From: Pelagicoccus sp. SDUM812002
Lineage (GTDB): Bacteria; Verrucomicrobiota; Verrucomicrobiia; Opitutales; Opitutaceae
Assembly (NCBI RefSeq): GCF_031127835.1
Contig: NZ_JARXHX010000010.1
Coordinates: 62,001 to 126,000 of the forward strand
Length of the DNA: 64,000 nt
Direction of reading: 5' to 3'
Shown here: one piece after another, positions 16,847 to 25,267 of the stretch
Layout of the letters: the number at the start of each line of letters is the position of its first letter
How positions within the stretch are numbered: the stretch's first letter is position 1
Program-made: the position numbers and the translations under genes
Notes under the pieces: generated by a model
Database searches by the model: none
What the model saw: only the letters and a program-made list of their open reading frames with translations
Told to the model about the DNA's origin: nothing

Positions 16847-17557
16847 ATGGATTGGATATTGGTCGTAGGCATTGCTTGGGCAGCTGGACTAGCAATGCCG
16901 CTCGGAGCCTTTTTCGCTCAAATCGAACACATAGGCCCGAACTGGTTGGAAAATGAATTCCGCCACGGAGTCATTGCCTTCGGAGCTGGAGCCCTGCTCT
17001 CCGCCGTTGCCCTGGTACTCGTTCCCGAAGGAAGCCAAGCATTCTCCCCGATACCGGCGAGTCTCTGGCTACTTTTTGGCGCTGTTTCACTGATGGGTCT
17101 CGACACGTTTCTAAGCCGCAAGAAGTCAGCCCTCGGCCAGCTCGTCGCCATGCTAACCGACTTCCTTCCCGAGGCAATCGCGCTTGGAGCCGCCTTTGCA
17201 CATGGGTCCTCCTCAAGCTTCGTTATCGCTCTGATGATCGGACTTCAAAATCTACCAGAAGGTTTCAACGCATTCCGTGAGATGCGTAGCAACACCAGCT
17301 TGTCGAAAGGAAAGATAACGCTAGCCTTCCTATGCATGTCTCTGCTCGGCCCTGCCGCCGCTGCCTTGGGCTACGGCTTACTCTCCAAAGATCCGCGTCC
17401 GGTCGCAGCTATCGAACTGTTCGCTGCAGGGGGAATCTTGTACCTGATTTTCCAGGACATCGCACCCCAAGTACGCATAGAGCGCAAGTGGGCACCTCCC
17501 CTTGGCGCAGTTCTTGGATTTTCACTCGGCCTCCTCGGACACCTCTATGCCACCTGA
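16847..17557 (+). CDS. ZIP-family metal transporter-like membrane protein
   Basis: The 236-residue protein (ATG at 16847; a TTG at 16832 would add five residues) has about seven to eight membrane helices. It shows the ZIP (ZRT/IRT, ZupT-like) signatures: HGVIAFGAGALLSAVALVLVPE in the early helices, DFLPEAIALGAAF and GLQNLPEGFNAFREM. The last corresponds to the HNxPEG metal-binding helix IV of ZupT, with Gln in place of His. A following GPAAAALGYGLL is the usual helix V region. ZIP proteins move Zn2+ and other divalent cations into the cytoplasm, though this branch is not characterised. It is convergent with mtaB. Confidence 0.8.
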   Translation: MDWILVVGIAWAAGLAMPLGAFFAQIEHIGPNWLENEFRHGVIAFGAGALLSAVALVLVPEGSQAFSPIPASLWLLFGAVSLMGLDTFLSRKKSALGQLVAMLTDFLPEAIALGAAFAHGSSSSFVIALMIGLQNLPEGFNAFREMRSNTSLSKGKITLAFLCMSLLGPAAAALGYGLLSKDPRPVAAIELFAAGGILYLIFQDIAPQVRIERKWAPPLGAVLGFSLGLLGHLYAT

Positions 17558-17578
17558 AAGGGCGCTGAAGAACTCCCT

Positions 17579-18955
17579 TCAATCCAGCACCTCCAGTAAC
17601 TCCCCTTCCACATAATCCGCTGCCACACGAGTTAGCCGTACTCGCCCGCAGCGATTTGCCAAGTCGACACCCTTTTCCTCGGCTAGATAACCGAACCTCG
17701 GGACCACTACGCGAATGTAGTTATCCGTATAGGATGGCCAGCTGTCCGGCTTTGGATTCTCGAAAAGTACTCGCATCTCTTGTCCCAAGTAGCGCTCGTA
17801 CATGTCATATCGCTTTTTTGACGACAAGCGTCTCAAGTAGGCACTGCGACGCGCCCGCTCCGGGATATCGATTTGATCCGCTCGACGAGCTGCCATCGTT
17901 CCTCGGCGCTCCGAGTAACTGAACACGTGGCAAAAATCGAATGGGTTTTCCAAAAACACGCTGCAAGTTTCCTGGAAGTCGTTCTCCGTTTCTCCGGGGA
18001 AACCGACCATAATATCGGAGCCGATGTAGACGTCCGGCACGCTATCATGGGCGAGATGCAAGAACTCTAAGTATTCAGAAATCGTATACCGGCGCCTCAT
18101 TTCCTTAAGAACCTTGTCGCAACCGCTCTGTAAGGGTATGTGAAAAAACGGCAGCAGCGCATGCTGCGGGTCATTCATCAATCCGAAAAGCTCAGTCGGA
18201 ATCGTGGTCGGCTCGATGCTGCTGATACGGATTCGGTCGATACCTTCGATCGCGTTTAGCCCTTCCAGCACCTTCAGCAAATCGCCGTCTTCGGTATGGT
18301 AGGTACCAATGTTTACTCCTGTGATCACGATCTCGCGAATCCCTTGAGAAGCCTTTAAGCGAGCCTCCTTTAACAAGTTTCCCAGATCCCGGGCCCGGGC
18401 CGCGCCTCGAGCAAACGGGATGATGCAAAAGCTGCACACGAAGCTGCAACCATCCTGGACCTTCAAATTTGCCCTCTGGTTGAAAGGAACGTCTCCGAAA
18501 TTGTGGATCGAGAAATCCGCCTGGGAAATCTTTTCGCGCACGATCACCGGCTTCTCGTTTTTCTCCTGCCCGATGTAGTCGATCACGCTTAGCTTCTCCT
18601 GATTCCCGATAATCAAGTCTACACCGCCTATCTCAGAGATTTCTTTCGCGCCCATCTGAGAATAACAGCCCACCACTGCGGTGTAAGCCTGCGGATTCTT
18701 GCGCACGAATTGACGGATCGTTTGCCGGCACTTGGAGTCTGCTAAGTTCGTCACTGTGCAAGTGTTGATTATTCCCAAATCCGCTTCTTCACCGAAGGGC
18801 ACGATCTCGTAGCCTCGATTCTGCAACCCCTGCTCGATCAGCAAAGTCTCCGACTGGTTGAGGCGACAACCCAGCGTGTGCAATGACGCTCTTTTATTCT
18901 TGGCCTTTTCCATCACAAAAGATGGGTACCCAAAACCATCCCGCACAGATGTCAT
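17579..18955 (-). CDS. mtaB: tRNA t6A37 methylthiotransferase (MtaB/YqeV type)
   Basis: The 458-residue radical-SAM enzyme converts t6A to ms2t6A at position 37 of ANN-decoding tRNAs. It has the N-terminal MTTase domain with Cys30 in HTLGCRLNQSE and the further cluster Cys residues in NTCTVTN and GCYSQMG. The radical-SAM motif CSFVCSFC lies at about 168-175 and a C-terminal TRAM-like region at about 390-458. The HTLGCRLNQ start and lack of the MiaB-specific pattern support MtaB. Start at 18955 is favoured by an AAGGA Shine-Dalgarno about 6 bases upstream, although Met15 would also give a typical N-terminus. Confidence 0.92.
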   Translation of the reverse strand: MTSVRDGFGYPSFVMEKAKNKRASLHTLGCRLNQSETLLIEQGLQNRGYEIVPFGEEADLGIINTCTVTNLADSKCRQTIRQFVRKNPQAYTAVVGCYSQMGAKEISEIGGVDLIIGNQEKLSVIDYIGQEKNEKPVIVREKISQADFSIHNFGDVPFNQRANLKVQDGCSFVCSFCIIPFARGAARARDLGNLLKEARLKASQGIREIVITGVNIGTYHTEDGDLLKVLEGLNAIEGIDRIRISSIEPTTIPTELFGLMNDPQHALLPFFHIPLQSGCDKVLKEMRRRYTISEYLEFLHLAHDSVPDVYIGSDIMVGFPGETENDFQETCSVFLENPFDFCHVFSYSERRGTMAARRADQIDIPERARRSAYLRRLSSKKRYDMYERYLGQEMRVLFENPKPDSWPSYTDNYIRVVVPRFGYLAEEKGVDLANRCGRVRLTRVAADYVEGELLEVLD

Positions 18956-19055
18956 GCAAAATCCTTCACTCTAAGCGATCGCTCTTCACTTTTCTCATTT
19001 CGTGCTTTTCTCCTCGCCCCTTTCGAGGAAGCCGATTGCCTGAATCCTGCTTAAT

Positions 19056-19829
19056 ATGACAAGCGAAACACACGCAGAAACGATTCCCCTAGTCGAACGC
19101 AACTCCCTTCCCAAGTGGGAGATACGCGGCAGCGACTTCTGGGTGTTCGTAGCTCTCCTCTTTTCCTTCATGGGATTCTGCTCATTTCTCGGGGCGAAGA
19201 TCGTCCAGTGGATTCTCTCGCCCGATCCAGATGCCGATCCGCCACTTTTGATCGCCCTCTCCGCCAACATTGGGATGCAAATCGGCATGCTCGTAGCTTA
19301 CGTCGTCTTCAAACGCTTTACCGACGAAAAAGCTCTCGATCCTACCACCGCCAAAGCTGTCGAATTCCCCAAGGCCGTACTCATAGGCCTGAAATGGCTC
19401 CTCATCGCTTACCCGGTGATGATAGGCGTTAACCTCTTCTCCCGGATATTTCTAAACTCGCTCGGTTTCGAACAGGTCATCCAAGATCCCATCAAAATGG
19501 TCCAGGCAGGCGGTTCGGCAATTGAGCTCGCCTTGATGTACACTGTCATCGTCATCGTTGCGCCCGTTTGCGAGGAAGTCGCCTTTCGCGGAGGCATCTT
19601 TCGCTACCTTCACGGACGCATGCCCTTGTTTGCATCGATCGGTTTGTCGGCCTTCTTCTTCGCCCTCCTGCACGCCAACCTCTACTCCTTCGCACCCCTC
19701 ATGACGATCGGCGTCATGCTTGCATTCGCCTACAGGGAGTCCGGCAACCTCGTTTCCAGCATCGCGTTCCACTCCGTCTTCAACTCGATCAACCTCGCAC
19801 TGATCCTGCTATTCCCTGACCTAACGTGA
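19056..19829 (+). CDS. CPBP-family intramembrane glutamic protease
   Basis: The 257-residue membrane protein has about seven hydrophobic segments. It carries the three CPBP/Rce1 (Abi) motifs: EEVAFRG at about 172-178, FALLHAN with the conserved His at about 206, and HSVFN at about 239-243. Family members act as intramembrane endopeptidases, including bacteriocin self-immunity proteins and prenyl-protein proteases in eukaryotes. The substrate here is unknown. It overlaps thiL by 4 bases (GTGA), so the two are translationally coupled and probably form an operon with tsaE. Confidence 0.9.
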   Translation: MTSETHAETIPLVERNSLPKWEIRGSDFWVFVALLFSFMGFCSFLGAKIVQWILSPDPDADPPLLIALSANIGMQIGMLVAYVVFKRFTDEKALDPTTAKAVEFPKAVLIGLKWLLIAYPVMIGVNLFSRIFLNSLGFEQVIQDPIKMVQAGGSAIELALMYTVIVIVAPVCEEVAFRGGIFRYLHGRMPLFASIGLSAFFFALLHANLYSFAPLMTIGVMLAFAYRESGNLVSSIAFHSVFNSINLALILLFPDLT

Positions 19830-20806
19830 ACCCGTTCACCCGAGAGTCCAGCCGATCGATCGCTCATCTGGGCGAGACCCAGCTGATCGAAAACCTTCGT
19901 AGGTGGCTCGGCGACACCGCACCTCCTCCTCCCTTCGGCATGGGCGACGACTGCGCCGTCCTGCCCTCTACCGCAGAGGGTTCGCTGCAGCTCGTCACCG
20001 CCGACCCCTTAATCTACGGTAAACATTTCGACGACTCAATCACTCCCCAGCAAGCCGCATCGAAACTGCTTCGACGCAACCTGAGCGACATTGCCGCGAT
20101 GGGCGGACGCCCGACCCACGCTGTAATCAGCCTCGCCCTCGACCCATCAGTATCCATTTCGTGGATCAAAGAGTTCTATATCGGCCTAGCGAAGGAGGCC
20201 CAGTTCTTCAGCACCAGGATCGTAGGTGGCGACATATCCAGCGCAGACAAGTTTCTGGGAGCCTTTCTCACACTCTACGGCGAAACACTTCCCAGCAATA
20301 AGCCACTGCTACGCCACGCCGCTCAGGCTGGCAGTCCCCTCTACGTCACCGGTACCCTCGGAGGTACCCGCCTCAAAAAGCACCACACATTCACGCCTCG
20401 CTTGATCGAGGGGCACTGGCTAGCCAACTCCGGACTCTGCCTCAGCTGCAGCGATCTAAGCGACGGGTTGGGCAAAGATTTTTTAAACGTCATCCCCACC
20501 CACCTCGCTTGCGAGATCGATTGCTCGCTACTCCCAGTATCTCAGGACGCCTTCGAAACAGCCACCATCTCAAATCGAGATGCACTGTATCACGTTTTCA
20601 ACGACGGCGAAGACTTCGAACTAATCTTCGCGCTCAATCCCGGAGTCGACTTGACTTTCTTCGCCTCGAACTGGGGAAAATCCATCGACACTCCACTTAC
20701 CCATATCGGTTACGCAATCGATCCTCCAGCGATGGGTTTGCCCAGTCTCATCCTCAAAAACGCTCCCCAAGGTTTCACTGCAACCGGCTATGAACATCTT
20801 AGATAG
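19826..20806 (+). CDS. thiL: Thiamine-monophosphate kinase
   Basis: The 326-residue enzyme phosphorylates thiamine monophosphate to thiamine pyrophosphate with ATP. It shows the PurM-like ATP-binding signature FGMGDDCAVL at about 37-46, the metal-binding VTADPLIYGKHF, the LRRNLSDIAAMGG motif, the IVGGDIS loop, the CSDLSDGLGKDF motif and the C-terminal NDGEDFELIFAL. Length fits the family (325). The start is GTG at 19826, inside the 3' end of the CPBP gene. Its own 3' end overlaps tsaE by 17 bases. thiL next to tsaE is a recurrent arrangement in several phyla. Confidence 0.95.
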   Translation: MNPFTRESSRSIAHLGETQLIENLRRWLGDTAPPPPFGMGDDCAVLPSTAEGSLQLVTADPLIYGKHFDDSITPQQAASKLLRRNLSDIAAMGGRPTHAVISLALDPSVSISWIKEFYIGLAKEAQFFSTRIVGGDISSADKFLGAFLTLYGETLPSNKPLLRHAAQAGSPLYVTGTLGGTRLKKHHTFTPRLIEGHWLANSGLCLSCSDLSDGLGKDFLNVIPTHLACEIDCSLLPVSQDAFETATISNRDALYHVFNDGEDFELIFALNPGVDLTFFASNWGKSIDTPLTHIGYAIDPPAMGLPSLILKNAPQGFTATGYEHLR

Positions 20807-21221
20807 ACTCAAGTCGGGCATCACCACCGATTCCGTCGAAGCGACTCACAAAATCGCCCACGAACTCGCGGAACACCTGCCAGACGAAGCCATACTCACC
20901 CTCGAGGGCGACCTCGGTGCTGGCAAGACAACATTCGTCAAAGGACTCGCTCATGCCTGGAGTATCCAAGAAGCGGTTACGAGTCCCACCTTTAACATTT
21001 ACAACATCTACCAAGGCACGAGACAGCTCGCCCACATGGATGCTTATCGGCTCGAAGAGTCGCCCGATATCTGGGACGAACTCATGCTCGAGGAGCTGAT
21101 CTACCCCCCATTCTGCCTAGCCATCGAGTGGCCCAGCAAATTACCTTTCATCCCTTGGCCCATCACCCACCGACTCCACCTCACTTCCGAAGGCCGAAAG
21201 CGAACGGTAAGTCTCCAATAA
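20790..21221 (+). CDS. tsaE: tRNA t6A biosynthesis ATPase
   Basis: The 143-residue P-loop ATPase works with TsaB, TsaC/C2 and TsaD to make N6-threonylcarbamoyl-adenosine at tRNA position 37. The Walker A motif LEGDLGAGKTTFVKGL sits at about 38-51 and is followed by TSPTFNIYNIY, HMDAYRLEE (Walker B region) and the family's CLAIEWPSK. Its start overlaps thiL by 17 bases, so translation is coupled. MtaB, encoded nearby on the other strand, acts on the product of this pathway. Confidence 0.95.
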   Translation: MNILDRLKSGITTDSVEATHKIAHELAEHLPDEAILTLEGDLGAGKTTFVKGLAHAWSIQEAVTSPTFNIYNIYQGTRQLAHMDAYRLEESPDIWDELMLEELIYPPFCLAIEWPSKLPFIPWPITHRLHLTSEGRKRTVSLQ

Positions 21222-21263
21222 AAAGGTGGAACGACTTCTCCGAAGACGTTTCCTTTCCAACCT

Positions 21264-21857
21264 ATGAACAAGTGGGACCAACGCTACTCATCCAAGGGTT
21301 TCGTTTACGGTACAGAACCTAACGACTTCCTTGCCGAGCAAGCGCACCGCATTCCCGCAGGCGCCTGCCTCTCCCTCGCCGACGGTGAGGGTCGCAACGG
21401 CGTTTACCTCGCCAGTCTAGGATACAAAGTCACCTCCGTCGACTCTTCTGAGGTCGGCCTCGCAAAAGCCCGCCAGCTCGCTGAACAAAAGGGAGTCGAG
21501 CTCTATACCGTTCATAGAGACCTAGCGGACTTTCAATTCGAGCCTTCAAGCTTTGCTGGAATCGTATCCATTTTCTGCCATCTTCCTCCCGCACTCCGCA
21601 AGGAGGTCTATCGCAAATCTGTCTCAGCTCTTCAGCCAGGAGGTGTCCTAATTCTCGAAGGTTACACGCCCGAGCAGCTCAGTAAAGGAACCGGAGGTCC
21701 TCCTACCCTCGATCTCCTTTTGAGCATCGACCAGCTAAAGCAAGACCTTGACGGCTTGGACTTCCTGGTCGCCCAGGAAACCGAGCGCGATATTCAGGAA
21801 GGCAACCTGCACACCGGCATCGGCTCAGTTGCTCAAGTCGTCGCTGTTAAAAGGTAG
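21264..21857 (+). CDS. Class I SAM-dependent methyltransferase
   Basis: The 197-residue protein resembles small TehB/UbiE-like methyltransferases. It has the N-terminal WDQRYSSKGFVYGTEPNDFL typical of the thiopurine/tellurite-type group, motif I LSLADGEGRNGVYLASLGYKVTSVD (about 36-60; Ala-Asp-Gly-Glu-Gly in place of the usual GxGxG) and a motif IV region GIVSIFCHLPP. The substrate cannot be inferred. It follows tsaE by 42 bases in the same direction and is convergent with the aldose epimerase. Confidence 0.88.
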   Translation: MNKWDQRYSSKGFVYGTEPNDFLAEQAHRIPAGACLSLADGEGRNGVYLASLGYKVTSVDSSEVGLAKARQLAEQKGVELYTVHRDLADFQFEPSSFAGIVSIFCHLPPALRKEVYRKSVSALQPGGVLILEGYTPEQLSKGTGGPPTLDLLLSIDQLKQDLDGLDFLVAQETERDIQEGNLHTGIGSVAQVVAVKR

Positions 21858-21884
21858 AGCGGGCTCCACTGGCGAAATAGCAAT

Positions 21885-22901
21885 CTACCGAACCCCGAAG
21901 GCGTACACGGTCTTCGATCTGAAAACCTCTCCCGGACGCAAAGTCGTAGATGGAAAATGACCATAGTTCGGCGAATTCGGGAAATGCTGCGTCTCGAGGC
22001 AAAACCCGTCGCGCTTCTGGTACACCTTGCCACCTTTTCCAGTCAGTGATCCGTCGAGAAAGTTACCCGCGTAAAACTGAACTCCAGGCTCGCTTGTATA
22101 GACCTTCATTTCCCTTCCCGACTGGGCTTCGTAAGCAACCGCTGCCAAGCCGAATTCGCCATACTGCTTGTCTAAGATCCAGTTATGGTCATAGCCACCG
22201 AGTCGGCTGATCAAGCTATCCTCGGAATTCACAGTTGCTCCGTAAACTCTCGCCGAACGAAAGTCCAGGTCCGTCCCTTCCACGCTGTTGATCTCGCCTG
22301 TCGGAATTCCGGCTTCGTCGGTCGGCGTGAAGAACGCCGCGTTAATCAGCATCTCGTGGCCCAGCGGCGAGTCCCCGTCATGACCCGCTAAATTGAAATA
22401 GGCGTGATTCGTCGGGTTAAAAACAGTCACCTTGTCCGTGGTCGCTTCGTATTCAATAACCCACTCGTTCTCGTCGGTGAGTTTGTACAAGACTGTTGCA
22501 ACGAGATTACCGGGGTAGCCTTCCTCACCGTCTGGGCTTCGGTATGTAAGTTTCGCTCCCATGTATCCATCACCGGATACCAGTTCCGTCTCCCACACGA
22601 CCTTGTCGAAACCAACTTTGCCGCCATGCAAATGGTTGACTCCATCGTTCGCGAACAAGCCGTCGAACATTTCGCCATCCAGAGAGAACTTGCAGCTTCC
22701 GATCCGGTTTCCATAGCGACCGATAAGCGCCCCAAAGTATGCGTCATTGTGGTCTCTATACTCTTCGACCGTTTCAAAACCTAGCGTGACGTCTGCAAAG
22801 TTGCCGTCCCGATCCGGTACGTGAATTTCCGATACGATACCGCCAAGGTTCGTAAACTTGAGCTTGAGACCGTTTTTGTTTTCGAGGGTAAAGAACTCCA
22901 T
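21885..22901 (-). CDS. galM: Aldose 1-epimerase (mutarotase)
   Basis: The enzyme interconverts alpha and beta anomers of galactose and related aldoses. The 338-residue reading from ATG at 22901 gives MEFFTLENKNGLKLKFTNLGGIV; a GTG at 22943 would add 14 residues. Family motifs are GFETVEEYRDHNDAYFGALIGRYGNRI, the catalytic-region His pair NHLHGGKVGFDKVVWE, PTNHAYFNLAGH with the second catalytic His, the DHNW motif and the C-terminal Glu in GVQFYAGNF...GFCLETQHFPNSPN. Neither start has a clear ribosome binding site. No other galactose gene is adjacent. Confidence 0.93.
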   Translation of the reverse strand: MEFFTLENKNGLKLKFTNLGGIVSEIHVPDRDGNFADVTLGFETVEEYRDHNDAYFGALIGRYGNRIGSCKFSLDGEMFDGLFANDGVNHLHGGKVGFDKVVWETELVSGDGYMGAKLTYRSPDGEEGYPGNLVATVLYKLTDENEWVIEYEATTDKVTVFNPTNHAYFNLAGHDGDSPLGHEMLINAAFFTPTDEAGIPTGEINSVEGTDLDFRSARVYGATVNSEDSLISRLGGYDHNWILDKQYGEFGLAAVAYEAQSGREMKVYTSEPGVQFYAGNFLDGSLTGKGGKVYQKRDGFCLETQHFPNSPNYGHFPSTTLRPGEVFRSKTVYAFGVR

Positions 22902-23048
22902 AAGAGGTTTTTGAGAAGCGTATAAGACTGTCGAATTCGTCACGGAAGAAGAGATCCGCCGAAGCTCCGCATTCTAAGCGCTCGCCTCCTGAGGCAAGCA
23001 CCAAGTAACCCTCTCAAAAGAGCGATAACTATTGAATCAACAAAATTC

Positions 23049-24065
23049 CTAGCTTCCTTGTCCCAGCATCTTCCCAAACACCATCCGTCCGCCACTGGTC
23101 GGGATGATACTATCTACCTCGATCAACACGTCGGCACCTACGAGGTCCGCAGCTCCATTCACCACGACCATGGAGCCATCTTCCAAATAACCAACACCTT
23201 GGCTGTCTTCGCGTCCGGTCTTGACTAAACGAACTGTGATCGCCTGGCCCACGGTGACTTCCTGAGAAAGCGCCTTGGCTAGACCAAGCATGTCTACAAA
23301 AGGCACGCCCTCTTGTTTCGCTCTCGAGCTAAGGGAATCGCTTACCGAGAGAAGACGCCCCTTCAAGCTACGTACGATAAAGAGCATTTTCTCCTCGCGA
23401 CTCTGCCCGTGCTTGAGCTCGCTCTCGTGCAGACGAACCTCAACATGTTCAAACGACCGCAACTCCGCCAATGTCTTCAAGCCTCGCTTGCCCCGGTTGC
23501 GCTCTTCCTCCGCTGACGAATTGCTCAACTCGTTTAGTTCGTCTACCACAAACTTAGGTACGAAAAGCACGTCCACCAACATTCTGGCTGCGACCAGCTT
23601 CGAAACCCGACCATCGACCAAAGTCGTTTCATCCAGTACCGCTAGAGGCACCTCTACCTGCTGCTGGTCGAAGCGAACGTACGGGATCACCAGGTTAAAT
23701 TCATCTTTACCACGCAAAGCGATAATTGCTCCGAGATAAGTCACCGCCACGAACACTCCCACTCGCGAGATGTAGATCACCTGAGCGTCCCCTTCTTCGA
23801 AAAGCGGCGAAATCGTGATCAAGTGAGCCGCCAATATTCCAGCTAAGAGACCGAAAGTCAGAGCCGATAAGCCCCGCAGTGAGAAGCCCTTCATCAGCAT
23901 ATCGACCAAAATCAACAAGCAGCCGATTAGCACCGCCACTGTCATTACCAGCCAAACGCTGCCAAGTTCGTTGAAGGCATACCAAACGCCATAGCCACCC
24001 AAGGCGCAGAAGGCCAATAGGATAGCACGAAAAGTGAGAATCGATTGGTTCATTTTATGAGTCAT
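23049..24065 (-). CDS. Membrane PIN-TRAM domain protein (YacL-like)
   Basis: The 338-residue protein has about four N-terminal membrane helices (about 8-125). A PIN-domain nuclease fold follows, from VLDETTLVDGR (about 143; the first acidic cluster) through FVVDELNEL to GRLLSVSDSLSSRA and VDMLGLAKAL. A C-terminal TRAM domain (VTVGQAITVRLVKTGREDSQGVGYLEDGSMVVVNGA) is the usual ending of the YacL/PIN-TRAM family. PIN domains are metal-dependent RNases and TRAM domains bind RNA. The biological role of membrane-anchored members is not settled. An ATG at 24053 is an equally possible start. Confidence 0.88.
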   Translation of the reverse strand: MTHKMNQSILTFRAILLAFCALGGYGVWYAFNELGSVWLVMTVAVLIGCLLILVDMLMKGFSLRGLSALTFGLLAGILAAHLITISPLFEEGDAQVIYISRVGVFVAVTYLGAIIALRGKDEFNLVIPYVRFDQQQVEVPLAVLDETTLVDGRVSKLVAARMLVDVLFVPKFVVDELNELSNSSAEEERNRGKRGLKTLAELRSFEHVEVRLHESELKHGQSREEKMLFIVRSLKGRLLSVSDSLSSRAKQEGVPFVDMLGLAKALSQEVTVGQAITVRLVKTGREDSQGVGYLEDGSMVVVNGAADLVGADVLIEVDSIIPTSGGRMVFGKMLGQGS

Positions 24066-24148
24066 TGCGGACAGAAATAATGGGAAGTCCGGTGGGCAAT
24101 AATAGTAGCCCTAGGTATCCCTTTCCTATCGACCCAGAAAAACCCTAA

Positions 24149-24271
24149 TCAACCGGAAAATGCCATATACACGAGCGCGACGACGGGGGCGGCGATGAAC
24201 ACGGTCATGACCCAATAAATTATTCGCTTGGCGCACTTTGCCTCTTCACTGTTTTCTTCCGGCTCTTCCAT
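24149..24271 (-). CDS. Small single-span membrane protein
   Basis: A 40-codon frame starts at ATG 24271 with MEEPEENSEEAKCAKR, an acidic then basic head. It continues with one hydrophobic helix (IIYWVMTVFIAAPVVALVYMAF) and ends in TGA. A GAAGG lies directly before the ATG. The charge pattern suggests an N-in single-span membrane peptide. No family is recognised. It occupies most of the 319-base gap between the PIN-TRAM gene and tyrA, in which I see nothing else. Confidence 0.45.
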   Translation of the reverse strand: MEEPEENSEEAKCAKRIIYWVMTVFIAAPVVALVYMAFSG

Positions 24272-24384
24272 CCTTCACGTTCTCTCCAAGACGCTAGCGA
24301 GCAACCCTCTCCCGTAAAGGCCCAAACCGCAGCCGCCAGAGCAGAATTTCCGCAAACTTCACTTCCCAGACCTTCTTCGATAAC

Positions 24385-25227
24385 GTGTTCCAAACCATCA
24401 CCATTGTCGCACCCGGACTCCTCGGAGCATCGCTCGCCATCGCCGCTAGCGAAAAAAGCGTCGCCAAGGACATCTCAATCTGGGCCCGACGCCCGGAAGC
24501 GGTCGAATCCCTTCTCCAGCAGCCTTGGTGCACCCGAGCCAGCACCGACCTCGACGAGGCCTGCCGCGGCTCCGAGCTCATCGTGCTCTGCGCCCCAGTC
24601 AACCGCATCATCACCCTCGCCGAGGAAATCTCCAAATTCGCGATCGGCAACCCCATCGTAACAGACGTCGGTAGCGTCAAGGCCGACATCGTTCATCGCT
24701 GCGAAGCCGCCCTCGTTGGCAGAGCGCACTTCATCGGCTCCCACCCCATGGCCGGCTCCGAGAAAACCGGGATGGAGAACGCCTGTGGCGACCTCTTCGA
24801 GCAACGAGTCTGTTTCGTCACCCCATCCGACAAATCCAATCCCGAGGCCCTCGCCAAAACCAACGCCTTCTGGGAAGCCATCGGTTCCCTAGTCGTTCAA
24901 GAAACGCCCGACCGCCACGACGAGATCGTCGCCCAAGTCAGCCACCTTCCTCACCTTCTCGCCTCATCGCTCGCCACTTTTCTCGCCACCCGCTGCCCTA
25001 CCGCTGCGGACTACTGCGGAAACGGCCTACGCGACACCACTCGAGTCGCCTCCGGCAGCCCTGAGCTTTGGCACGAGATCGTCGACCAAAACCGACCCGA
25101 GGTGCTTCGCGCCCTTCGCGACTTTCAAGATCACCTGCAATCCCTAACCGCAGCTATCGCCAACCAAAGCGATTTCGAACTCCTCAAACAACTCGCCGAC
25201 GGAAAACAGTTCCGTGACCAGCTATAA
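24385..25227 (+). CDS. tyrA: Prephenate dehydrogenase
   Basis: The 280-residue enzyme oxidatively decarboxylates prephenate to 4-hydroxyphenylpyruvate in tyrosine synthesis. It has the Rossmann start ITIVAPGLLGASLA (first Gly of GxGxxG replaced, GLLG retained), the LIVLCAPVNRI strand, VTDVGSVKADIV, and the active-site His in FIGSHPMAGSEKTG (about residue 118) shared by TyrA dehydrogenases. The C-terminal helical domain contains VSHLPHLLASSLA and the GLRDTTRVASGSPELWHEI block. It starts at GTG 24385 and overlaps or abuts aroA. Confidence 0.95.
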   Translation: MFQTITIVAPGLLGASLAIAASEKSVAKDISIWARRPEAVESLLQQPWCTRASTDLDEACRGSELIVLCAPVNRIITLAEEISKFAIGNPIVTDVGSVKADIVHRCEAALVGRAHFIGSHPMAGSEKTGMENACGDLFEQRVCFVTPSDKSNPEALAKTNAFWEAIGSLVVQETPDRHDEIVAQVSHLPHLLASSLATFLATRCPTAADYCGNGLRDTTRVASGSPELWHEIVDQNRPEVLRALRDFQDHLQSLTAAIANQSDFELLKQLADGKQFRDQL

Positions 25228-25267
25228 ATCGAGGCGGGTCGACTTCTTCGAAGACGACCGATTTCCC

